Positions 23,482-34,409 of a stretch of DNA of 64,000 nt are shown here, piece by piece. The stretch's first letter is position 1; every line of letters begins with the position of its first letter. This DNA comes from Petrolisthes cinctipes. Taxonomy: Eukaryota > Arthropoda > Malacostraca > Decapoda > Porcellanidae. The notes below the pieces were generated by a model. It was not told the DNA's origin, made no database searches, and worked only from the letters and a program-made list of their open reading frames with translations. Both the position numbers and the translations under genes were made by a program. The stretch is taken from assembly GCA_033782935.1 (NCBI GenBank), contig JAWQEG010000369.1:1059501-1123500 (forward strand), in the 5' to 3' direction.

Positions 23482-23502
23482 ACAGAAGATGCATGCACAT
23501 AT
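23474..23502 (+). other. 29-bp block that separates long from short monomers
   Basis: In L1 the sequence GAGATAT is followed by 29 bp (beginning AAACGGGTACAG and ending CACATAT) and then CGACTTTT. In S2, GAGATAT is followed directly by CGACTTTT. The block therefore lies between two ATAT copies, and the short monomer equals the long monomer minus one repeat plus the intervening DNA. The lengths agree exactly: 177 minus 148 is 29. Slippage or short-homology deletion is the simplest origin, but insertion is not excluded. Confidence 0.85.
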
Positions 23503-26500
23503 CGACTTTTGGGCACATAAAAGATCGATTTTCAGTATGTTTTTGGCCTGTATTTTGAAAATACTCTAACACGGAGTAGGCATGTACAGATACCTTCTGG
23601 AACCTCTAAATATCGAATTTTCGGGTGTTTTGGGACTGAATTTGAGATATCGATTTTTTGGCACCTAAAATGTCGATTTTTAGCATGTTTTTAGCCTATT
23701 TTTTGAAAATATTCTAGCACTGTGTAGGCATGTACAGATTGCTTCTGAGACCCCAAAATATTGAATTTTCGGGTGTTTTGAGCCTGAATTTGAGATATAA
23801 ACGGGTACAGAAGATACATGCACATATTGACTTTGGGCATCTAAAATATCGATTTTCAGCATGTTTTGGGCCTGTATTTTGAAAATACTCTAACACTGAG
23901 TAAGCATGTACAGATTGCTTCTGGGACCCCAAAATATTGAATTTTCGGGTGTTTTGAGCCTGAATTTGAGATATAAACGGGTACTGAAGATGCATGCACA
24001 TATCGACTTTTGTGCACCTAAAAGATCGATTTTCAGTATGTTTTGAGCATGTATTTTGAAAATACTCTAACACGGAGTAGGCATGTACAGATTCCTTCTG
24101 GGACCTATAAATATCGAATTTTCGGGTGTTTTGGGACTGAATTTGAGATATCGATTTTTTGACACCTAAAATGTCGATTTTTAGCATGTTTTTAGCCTAT
24201 ATTTTGAAAATATTCTAGCACTGTGTAGGCATGTACAGATTGCTTCTGGGACCCCAAAATATTGAATTTTCGGGTGTTTTGAGCCTGAATTTGAGATATA
24301 AACGGGTACAGAAGATACATGCACATATTGACTTTGGGCACCAAAAATATCGATTTTCAGCATGTTTTGGGCCTGAATTTTGAAAATACTCTAACACGGA
24401 GTAGGCATGTACAGATCGCTTTTGGGACCCCAAAATATCGAATTTTCGGGTGTTTAGGGCCAGAATTTGAGATATAAACGGGTACAGAAGATGCATGCAC
24501 ATATCGACTTTTGGGCACCTAAAAGATCGATTTTCAGTATGTTTTTGGCCTGTATTTTGAAAATACTCTAACACGGAGTAGGCATGTACAGATACCTTCT
24601 GGGACCTCTAAATATCGAATTTTCGGGTGTTTTGGGACTGAATTTGATATATCGATTTTTTGGCACCTAAAATGTCGATTTTTAGCATGTTTTTAGCCTA
24701 TATTTTGAAAATATTCTAGCACTGTGTAGGCATGTACAGATTGCTTCTGGGACCCCAAAATATTGAATTTTCGGGTGTTATGAGCCTGAATTTGAGATAT
24801 AAACGGGTACAGAAGATACATGCACATATTGACTTTGGGCATCTAAAATATCGATTTTCAGCATGTTTTGGGCCTGTATTTTGAAAATACTCTAACACTG
24901 AGTAGGCATATACAGATTGCTTCTAGGACCCCAAAATATTGAATTTTCGGGTGTTTTGAGCCTGAATTTGAGATATAAACGGGTACTGAAGATGCATGCA
25001 CATATCGACTTTTGGGCACCTAAAAGATCGATTTTCAGTATGTTTTGAGCATGTATTTTGAAAATACTCTAACACGGAGTTGGAATGTACAGATCGCTTC
25101 TGGGACCCCTAAATATCGAATTTTCGGGTGTTTTGGGACTGAATTTGAGATATCGACTTTTTGGCACCTAAAAGATCGATTTTTAGCATGTTTTTAGCCT
25201 ATATTTTGAAAATATTCTAGCACTGAGTAGGCATGTACAGATTGCTTCTGGGACCCCAAAATATTGAATTTTCGGGTGTTTTGAGCCTGAATTTGAGATA
25301 TAAACGGGTACAGAAGATACATGCACATATTGACTTTGGGCATCTAAAATATCGATTTTCAGCATGTTTTGGGCCTGTATTTTGAAAATACTCTAACACT
25401 GAGTAGGCATGTACAGATTGCTTCTGGGACCCCAAAATATGGAATTTTCGGGTGTTTTGAACCTGAATTTGAGATATAAACGGGTACTGAAGATGCATGC
25501 ACATATCGACTTTTGTGCACCTAAAAGATCGATTTTCAGTATGTTTTGAGCATGTATTTTGAAAATACTCTAACACGGAGTAGGCATGTACAGATCGCTT
25601 CTGGGACCCCTAAATATCGAATTTTCGGGTGTTTTGGGACTGAATTTGAGATATCGACTTTTTGGCACTTAAAAGATCGATTTTTAGCATGTTTTTAGCC
25701 TATATTTTGAAAACATTCTAGCACTGAGTAGGCATGTACAGATTGCTTCTGGAACCCCAAAATATTTAATTTTCGGGTGTTTTGAGCCTGAATTTGAGAT
25801 ATAAACGGGTACAGAAGATACATGCACATATTGACTTTGGGCACCAAAAATATCGATTTTGAGCATGTTTTAGTCCTGAATTTTGAAAATAATCTAACAC
25901 GGAGTAGGCATGTACAGATACCTTCTGGGACCTCTAAATATCGAATTTTCGGGTGTTTTGGGACTGAATTTGAGATATCGATTTTTTGGCACCTAAAATG
26001 TCGATTTTTAGCATGTTTTTAGCCTATATTTTGAAAATATTCTAGCACTGTGTAGGCATGTACAGATTGCTTCTGAGACCCCAAAATATTGAATTTTCGG
26101 GTGTTTTGAGCCTGAATTTGAGATATAAACGGGTACAGAAGATACATATATTGACTTTGGGCATCTAAAATATCGATTTTCAGCATGTTTTGGGCCTGTA
26201 TTTTGAAAATACTCTAACACTGAGTAGGCATGTACAGATTGCTTCTGGGACCCCAAAATATTGAATTTTCGGGTGTTTTGAGCCTGAATTTGAGATATAA
26301 ACGGGTACTGAAGATGCATGCACATATCGACTTTTGTGCACCTAAAAGATCGATTTTCAGTATGTTTTGAGCATGTATTTTGAAAAAACTCTAACATGGA
26401 GTAGGCATGTACAGATCGCTTCTGGGACCCCTAAATATCGAATTTTCGGGTGTTTTGGGACTGAATTTGAGATATCGACTTTTTGGCATCTAAAAGATCG

Positions 26501-27333
26501 ATTTTTAGCATGTTTTTAGCCTATATTTTGAAAATATTCTAGCACTGAGTAGGCATGTACAGATTGCTTCTGGGACCCCAAAATATTGAATTTTCGGGTG
26601 TTTTGAGCCTGAATTTGAGATATAAATGGGTACAGAAGATACATGCACATATTGACTTTGGGCACCAGAAATATCGATTTTTAGCATGTTTTGGGCCTGA
26701 ATTATGAAAATACTCCAACACGGAGTAGGCATGTACAGATCGCTTCTGGGACCCCAAAATAGCGAATTTTCGTGTGTTTAGGGCCAGAATTTGAGATATA
26801 AACGGGTACAGAAGATGCATGCACATATCGACTTTTGGGCACCAAAAAGATCGATTTTCAGTATGTTTTTGGCCTGTATTTTGAAAATACTCTAACACGG
26901 AGTAGGCATGTACAGATACCTTCTGGGACCTCTAAATATCGAATTTTCGGGTATTTTGTGACTGAATTTGAGATATCGATTTTTTGGCACCTAAAATGTC
27001 GATTTTTAGCATGTTTTTTAGCCTATATTTTGAAAATATTCTAGCACTGTGTAGGCATGTACAGATTGCTTCTGGGACCCCAAAATATTGAATTTTCGGG
27101 TGTTTTGAGCCTGAATTTGAGATATAAACGGGTATTGAAGATGCATGCACATATCGACTTTTGTGCACCTAAAAGATCGATTTTCAGTATGTTTTGAGCA
27201 TGTATTTTGAAAATACTCTAACACTGAGTAGGCATGTACAGATCGCTTCTGGGACCCCTAAATATCGAATTTTCGGGTGTTTTGGGACTGAATTTGAGAT
27301 ATCGACTTTTTGGCACCTAAAAGATCGATTTTT

Positions 27334-30300
27334 AGCATGTTTTTAGCCTATATTTTGAAAATATTCTAGCACTGAGTAGGCATGTACAGATTGCTTCTGG
27401 GACCCCAAAATATTGAATTTTCGGGTGTTTTGAGCCTGAATTTGAGATATAAACGGGTACGGAAGATACATGCACATATTGACTTTGGGCACCAAAAATA
27501 TCGATTTTCAGGATGTTTTGGGCCTGAAGTTTGAAAATACTCTAACACGGAGTAGGCATGTACAGATCGCTTCTGGGACCCCAAAATATCGAATTTTCGG
27601 GTGTTTAGGGCCAGAATTTGAGATATAAACGGGTACAGAAGATGCATGCACATATCGACTTTTGGGCACCTAAAATGTCGATTTTTAGCATATTTTTTAG
27701 CCTATATTTTGAAAATATTCTAGCACTGTGTAGGCATGTACAGATTGCTTCTGGAACCCCAAAATATTGAATTTTCGGGTGTTTTGAGCCTGAATTTGAG
27801 ATATAAACGGGTATTGAAGATGCATGCACATATCGACTTTTGTGCACCTAAAAGATCGATTTTCAGTATGTTTTGAGCATGTATTTTGAAAATACTCTAA
27901 CACGGAGTAGGCATGTACAGATCGCTTCTGGGACCCCTAAATATCGAATTTTCGGGTGTTTTGGGACTGAATTTGAGATATCGACTTTTTAGCACCTAAA
28001 AGATCGATTTTTAGCATGTTTTTAGCCTATATTTTGAAAATATTCTAGCACTGAGTAGGCATGTACAGATTGCTTCTGGGACCCCAAAATATTGAATTTT
28101 CGGGTGTTTTGAGCCTGAATTTGAGATATAAACGGGTACAGAAGATACATGCACATATTGACTTTGGCCACCAAAAATATCGATTTTCAGCATGTTTGTG
28201 GTCTGAATTTTGAAAATACTCTAACACGGAGTAGGCATGTACAGATTGTTTCTGGGACCCCAAAATATTGAATTTTCGGGTGTTTAGGGCCAGAATTTGA
28301 GATATAAACGGGTACAGAAGATGCATGCACATATCGACTTTTGGGCACCTAAAAGATCGATTTTCAGTATGTTTTTGGCCTGTATTTTGAAAATACTCTA
28401 ACACGGAGTAGGCATGTACAGATATCTTCTGGGACCTCTAAATATCGAATTTTCGGGTGTTTTGGGACTGAATTTGAGATATCGATTTTTTGGCACCTAA
28501 AATGACGATTTTTAGCATGTTTTTAGCCTATATTTTGAAAATATTCTAGCACTGAGTAGGCATGTACAGATTGCTTCTGGGACCCCAAAATATTGAATTT
28601 TCGGGTGTTTTGTGCCTGAATTTGAGATATAAACGGGTACAAAAGATACATGCACATATTGACTTTGGGCATCTAAAATATCGATTTTTAGCATGTTTTG
28701 GGCCTGTATTTTGAAAATACTCTAACACTGAGTAGGCATGTACAGATTGCTTCTGGGACCCCAAAATATTGAATTTTCGGGTGTTTTGAGCCTGAATTTG
28801 AGATATAAACGGGTACTGAAGATACATGCACATATCGACTTTTGTGCACCTAAAAGATCGATTTTCAGTATGTTTTGAGCATGTATTTTGAAAATACTCT
28901 AACACGGAGTAGGCATGTACAGATACCTTCTGGGACCCCTAAATATCGAATTTTCGGGTGTTTTGGGACTGAATTTGAAATATCGACTTTTTGGCACCTA
29001 AAAGATCGATTTTTAGCATGTTTTTAGCCTATATTTTGAAAATATTCTAGCACTGAGTAGGCATGTACAGATTGCTTCTGGGACCCCAAAATATTGAAGT
29101 TTCGGGTGTTTTGAGCCTGAATTTGAGATATAAACGGGTACAGAAGATACATGCACATATTGACTTTGGGCATCTAAAATATCGATTTTCAGCATGTTTT
29201 GGGCCTGTATTTTGAAAATACTCTAACACGGAGTAGGCATGTACAGATCGCTTCTGGGACCCCAAAATATCGAATTTTCGGGTGTTTAGGGCCAGAATTT
29301 GAGATATAAACGGGTACAGAAGATGTATGCACATATCGACTTTTGGGCACCTAAAATGTCGATTTTTAGCATGTTTTTTAGCTTATATTTTGAAAATATT
29401 CTAGCACTGTGTAGGCATGTACAGATTGCTTCTGGAACCCCAAAATATTGAATTTTCGGGTGTTTTGAGCCTGAATTTGAGATATAAACGGGTATTGAAG
29501 ATGCATGCACATATCGACTTTTGTGCACCTAAAAGATCGATTTTCAGTATGTTTTGAGCATGTATTTTGAAAATACTCTAACACGGAGTAGGCATGTACA
29601 GATCGCTTCTGGGACCCCTAAATATCGAATTTTCGGGTGTTTTGGGACTGAATTTGAGATATCGACTTTTTAGCACCTAAAAGATCGATTTTTAGCATGT
29701 TTTTAGCCTATATTTTGAAAATATTCTAGCACTGAGTAGGCATTTACAGATTGCTTCTGGGACCCCAAAATATTGAATTTTCGGGTGTTTTGAGCCTGAA
29801 TTTGAGATATAAACGGGTACAGAAGATACATGCACATATTGACTTTGGCCACCAAAAATATCGATTTTCAGCATGTTTTGGGTCTGAATTTTGAAAATAC
29901 TCTAACACGGAGTAGGCATGTACAGATTGCTTCTGGGACCCCAAAATATCGAATTTTCGGGTGTTTAGGGCCAGAATTTGAGATATAAACGGGTACAGAA
30001 GATGCATGCACATATCGACTTTTGGGCACCTAAAAGATCGATTTTCAGTATGTTTTTGGCCTGTATTTTGAAAATACTCTAACACGGAGTAGGCATGTAC
30101 AGATGGCTTCTGGGACCTCTAAATATCGAATTTTCGGGTGTTTTGGGACTGAATTTGAGATATCGATTTTTTGGCACCTAAAATGACGATTTTTAGCATG
30201 TTTTTAGCCTATATTTTGAAAATATTCTAGCACTGAGTAGGCATGTACAGATTGCTTCTGGGACCCCAAAATATTGAATTTTCGGGTGTTTTGTGCCTGA

Positions 30301-30871
30301 ATTTGAGATATAAACGGGTACAGAAGATACATGCACATATTGACTTTGGGCATCTAAAATATCGATTTTTAGCATGTTTTGGGCCTGTATTTTGAAAATA
30401 CTCTAACACTGAGTAGGCATGTACAGATTGCTTCTGGGACCCCAAAATATTGAATTTTCGGGTGTTTTGAGCCTGAATTTGAGATATAAACGGGTACTGA
30501 AGATACATGCACTTATCGACTTTTGTTCACCTAAAAGATCGATTTTCAGTATGTTTTGAGCATGTATTTTGAAAATACTCTAACACGGAGTAGGCATGTA
30601 CAGATACCTTCTGGGACACCTAAATATCGAATTTTCGGGTGTTTTGGGACTGAATTTGAAATATCGACTTTTTGGCACCTAAAAGATCGATTTTTAGCAT
30701 GTTTTTAGCCTATATTTTGAAAATATTCTAGCACTGAGTAGGCATGTACAGATTGCTTCTGGGACCCCAAAATATTGAATTTTCGGGTGTTTTGAGCCTG
30801 AATTTGAGATATATACGGGTACAGAAGATACATGCACATATTGACTTTGGGCATCTAAAATATCGATTTTC
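27334..30871 (+). repeat. 3,538-bp tandem duplication, copy A
   Basis: Unit starts in and around copy A: 27232 S2-L2b-(L1/S1 hybrid)-L3'; 27911 S2-L2b-L1; 28412 S1-L2a-L3; 28913 S2-L2a-(L1/S1 hybrid)-L3'; 29592 S2-L2b-L1; 30093 S1-L2a-L3; 30594 S2-L2a/S2 fusion. All private variants I compared recur 3,538 bp downstream: TTTTCAGGATG, GCCTGAAGTTTG, CATGTTTGTGG, AAATGACGATT, ATTGAAGTTTC, GATGTATGC, GCATTTACAG, GATGGCTTC, CACTTATCGAC and GGGACACC. The one difference I noticed is 27692 a versus 31230 g. Confidence 0.92.
27556..27733 (+). repeat. Hybrid L1/S1 monomer (178 bp), founding type of a regional family
   Basis: It begins as L1 (GTTTAGGGCCAG, GATGCATGC, TTTTGGGCACC) and switches to S1 (AAAATGTCGATTTTTAGC, T6 run, CTGTGTAGG). 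The same hybrid is at 29237-29414, 31094-31271, 32775-32952, 34958-35135 and 36640-36817, each followed by an L3' (GGGTATTGAAG). Spacings are 1,681, 1,857, 1,681, 2,183 and 1,682 bp. Confidence 0.88.
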
Positions 30872-30881
30872 AGCATGTTTT
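30872..30881 (+). other. Duplication junction, 10-bp homology AGCATGTTTT
   Basis: The monomer at 30742-30917 begins as L2a (GGGCATCTAAAATATCG, TTTTCAGCATG) and ends as S2 (TTTTTAGCCTATATTTTG). The switch falls in AGCATGTTTT. Copy A begins with this 10-mer at 27334 inside an S2, and copy B ends with it at 34410-34419 inside an L2a. The homology at the breakpoint is thus 10 bp, bounded by t/c at 27333/30871 and t/g at 30882/34420. Confidence 0.9.
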
Positions 30882-33800
30882 TAGCCTATATTTTGAAAAT
30901 ATTCTAGCACTGAGTAGGCATGTACAGATTGCTTCTGGGACCCCAAAATATTGAATTTTCGGGTGTTTTGAGCCTGAATTTGAGATATAAACGGGTACGG
31001 AAGATACATGCACATATTGACTTTGGGCACCAAAAATATCGATTTTCAGGATGTTTTGGGCCTGAAGTTTGAAAATACTCTAACACGGAGTAGGCATGTA
31101 CAGATCGCTTCTGGGACCCCAAAATATCGAATTTTCGGGTGTTTAGGGCCAGAATTTGAGATATAAACGGGTACAGAAGATGCATGCACATATCGACTTT
31201 TGGGCACCTAAAATGTCGATTTTTAGCATGTTTTTTAGCCTATATTTTGAAAATATTCTAGCACTGTGTAGGCATGTACAGATTGCTTCTGGAACCCCAA
31301 AATATTGAATTTTCGGGTGTTTTGAGCCTGAATTTGAGATATAAACGGGTATTGAAGATGCATGCACATATCGACTTTTGTGCACCTAAAAGATCGATTT
31401 TCAGTATGTTTTGAGCATGTATTTTGAAAATACTCTAACACGGAGTAGGCATGTACAGATCGCTTCTGGGACCCCTAAATATCGAATTTTCGGGTGTTTT
31501 GGGACTGAATTTGAGATATCGACTTTTTAGCACCTAAAAGATCGATTTTTAGCATGTTTTTAGCCTATATTTTGAAAATATTCTAGCACTGAGTAGGCAT
31601 GTACAGATTGCTTCTGGGACCCCAAAATATTGAATTTTCGGGTGTTTTGAGCCTGAATTTGAGATATAAACGGGTACAGAAGATACATGCACATATTGAC
31701 TTTGGCCACCAAAAATATCGATTTTCAGCATGTTTGTGGTCTGAATTTTGAAAATACTCTAACACGGAGTAGGCATGTACAGATTGTTTCTGGGACCCCA
31801 AAATATTGAATTTTCGGGTGTTTAGGGCCAGAATTTGAGATATAAACGGGTACAGAAGATGCATGCACATATCGACTTTTGGGCACCTAAAAGATCGATT
31901 TTCAGTATGTTTTTGGCCTGTATTTTGAAAATACTCTAACACGGAGTAGGCATGTACAGATATCTTCTGGGACCTCTAAATATCGAATTTTCGGGTGTTT
32001 TGGGACTGAATTTGAGATATCGATTTTTTGGCACCTAAAATGACGATTTTTAGCATGTTTTTAGCCTATATTTTGAAAATATTCTAGCACTGAGTAGGCA
32101 TGTACAGATTGCTTCTGGGACCCCAAAATATTGAATTTTCGGGTGTTTTGTGCCTGAATTTGAGATATAAACGGGTACAAAAGATACATGCACATATTGA
32201 CTTTGGGCATCTAAAATATCGATTTTTAGCATGTTTTGGGCCTGTATTTTGAAAATACTCTAACACTGAGTAGGCATGTACAGATTGCTTCTGGGACCCC
32301 AAAATATTGAATTTTCGGGTGTTTTGAGCCTGAATTTGAGATATAAACGGGTACTGAAGATACATGCACATATCGACTTTTGTGCACCTAAAAGATCGAT
32401 TTTCAGTATGTTTTGAGCATGTATTTTGAAAATACTCTAACACGGAGTAGGCATGTACAGATACCTTCTGGGACCCCTAAATATCGAATTTTCGGGTGTT
32501 TTGGGACTGAATTTGAAATATCGACTTTTTGGCACCTAAAAGATCGATTTTTAGCATGTTTTTAGCCTATATTTTGAAAATATTCTAGCACTGAGTAGGC
32601 ATGTACAGATTGCTTCTGGGACCCCAAAATATTGAAGTTTCGGGTGTTTTGAGCCTGAATTTGAGATATAAACGGGTACAGAAGATACATGCACATATTG
32701 ACTTTGGGCATCTAAAATATCGATTTTCAGCATGTTTTGGGCCTGTATTTTGAAAATACTCTAACACGGAGTAGGCATGTACAGATCGCTTCTGGGACCC
32801 CAAAATATCGAATTTTCGGGTGTTTAGGGCCAGAATTTGAGATATAAACGGGTACAGAAGATGTATGCACATATCGACTTTTGGGCACCTAAAATGTCGA
32901 TTTTTAGCATGTTTTTTAGCTTATATTTTGAAAATATTCTAGCACTGTGTAGGCATGTACAGATTGCTTCTGGAACCCCAAAATATTGAATTTTCGGGTG
33001 TTTTGAGCCTGAATTTGAGATATAAACGGGTATTGAAGATGCATGCACATATCGACTTTTGTGCACCTAAAAGATCGATTTTCAGTATGTTTTGAGCATG
33101 TATTTTGAAAATACTCTAACACGGAGTAGGCATGTACAGATCGCTTCTGGGACCCCTAAATATCGAATTTTCGGGTGTTTTGGGACTGAATTTGAGATAT
33201 CGACTTTTTAGCACCTAAAAGATCGATTTTTAGCATGTTTTTAGCCTATATTTTGAAAATATTCTAGCACTGAGTAGGCATTTACAGATTGCTTCTGGGA
33301 CCCCAAAATATTGAATTTTCGGGTGTTTTGAGCCTGAATTTGAGATATAAACGGGTACAGAAGATACATGCACATATTGACTTTGGCCACCAAAAATATC
33401 GATTTTCAGCATGTTTTGGGTCTGAATTTTGAAAATACTCTAACACGGAGTAGGCATGTACAGATTGCTTCTGGGACCCCAAAATATCGAATTTTCGGGT
33501 GTTTAGGGCCAGAATTTGAGATATAAACGGGTACAGAAGATGCATGCACATATCGACTTTTGGGCACCTAAAAGATCGATTTTCAGTATGTTTTTGGCCT
33601 GTATTTTGAAAATACTCTAACACGGAGTAGGCATGTACAGATGGCTTCTGGGACCTCTAAATATCGAATTTTCGGGTGTTTTGGGACTGAATTTGAGATA
33701 TCGATTTTTTGGCACCTAAAATGACGATTTTTAGCATGTTTTTAGCCTATATTTTGAAAATATTCTAGCACTGAGTAGGCATGTACAGATTGCTTCTGGG

Positions 33801-34409
33801 ACCCCAAAATATTGAATTTTCGGGTGTTTTGTGCCTGAATTTGAGATATAAACGGGTACAGAAGATACATGCACATATTGACTTTGGGCATCTAAAATAT
33901 CGATTTTTAGCATGTTTTGGGCCTGTATTTTGAAAATACTCTAACACTGAGTAGGCATGTACAGATTGCTTCTGGGACCCCAAAATATTGAATTTTCGGG
34001 TGTTTTGAGCCTGAATTTGAGATATAAACGGGTACTGAAGATACATGCACTTATCGACTTTTGTTCACCTAAAAGATCGATTTTCAGTATGTTTTGAGCA
34101 TGTATTTTGAAAATACTCTAACACGGAGTAGGCATGTACAGATACCTTCTGGGACACCTAAATATCGAATTTTCGGGTGTTTTGGGACTGAATTTGAAAT
34201 ATCGACTTTTTGGCACCTAAAAGATCGATTTTTAGCATGTTTTTAGCCTATATTTTGAAAATATTCTAGCACTGAGTAGGCATGTACAGATTGCTTCTGG
34301 GACCCCAAAATATTGAATTTTCGGGTGTTTTGAGCCTGAATTTGAGATATATACGGGTACAGAAGATACATGCACATATTGACTTTGGGCATCTAAAATA
34401 TCGATTTTC
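30872..34409 (+). repeat. 3,538-bp tandem duplication, copy B
   Basis: Unit starts: 30918 L2b-(L1/S1 hybrid)-L3'; 31449 S2-L2b-L1; 31950 S1-L2a-L3; 32451 S2-L2a-(L1/S1 hybrid)-L3'; 33130 S2-L2b-L1; 33631 S1-L2a-L3; 34132 S2-L2a-L3. Near-identity to copy A implies a very recent duplication, or an assembly duplication. Confidence 0.92.

Larger units (their letters stand above)
22578..23579 (+). repeat. Canonical 1,002-bp hexamer S1-L2a-L3-S2-L2b-L1 (reference unit)
   Basis: This is a clean example of the second-order repeat. Monomer starts are S1 22578, L2a 22726, L3 22902, S2 23079, L2b 23227 and L1 23403, and the next S1 begins at 23580. It is two 501-bp trimers that differ consistently. In the first the middle monomer ends GGGCATCTAAAAT and is followed by L3. 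In the second it ends GGGCACCAAAAAT and is followed by L1. The same alternation recurs at 981, 18,277-19,267 and 23,079-24,080 and in many partial forms elsewhere, so 1,002 bp rather than 501 bp is the better basic higher-order period. Confidence 0.9.
23403..23579 (+). repeat. Monomer class L1 (177 bp), reference copy
   Basis: Long monomer. Diagnostic sites are CCCCAAAATATCGAATTTTC, GTGTTTAGGGCCAGAATTTG, GGGTACAGAAGATGCATGC, ATATCGACTTTTGGGCAC, CAGTATGTTTTTGGCCTG and ACACGGAGTAGG. It is usually followed by S1. This copy carries a private GGGCACATAAAAG. Confidence 0.9.
23079..27231 (+). repeat. Array block 5: mostly canonical hexamers
   Basis: Unit starts: 23079 S2-L2b-L1; 23580 S1-L2a-L3; 24081 S1-L2b-L1; 24582 S1-L2a-L3; 25083 S2-L2a-L3; 25584 S2-L2b; 25908 S1-L2a-L3; 26405 S2-L2b-L1; 26906 S1(T6)-L3'. 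The L2a at 26056 is 4 bp short: GATACATATATTGAC in place of the longer GATACATGCACAT form. Confidence 0.85.

Noticed and set aside
23485..23500. GATGCATGCACAT palindromes (ATGCAT, GCATGC) as a regulatory site
   Set aside because: L2a/L2b have GATACATGC instead and lose part of the palindrome without any other consequence visible. It is most simply a class variant.
27334..34409. Dismissing the 3,538-bp duplication as certain assembly error
   Set aside because: At least one mismatch (27692/31230) and a clean hybrid junction with 10-bp homology are compatible with a real unequal exchange. Sequence alone cannot decide, so it is kept as a finding with read-level checks.
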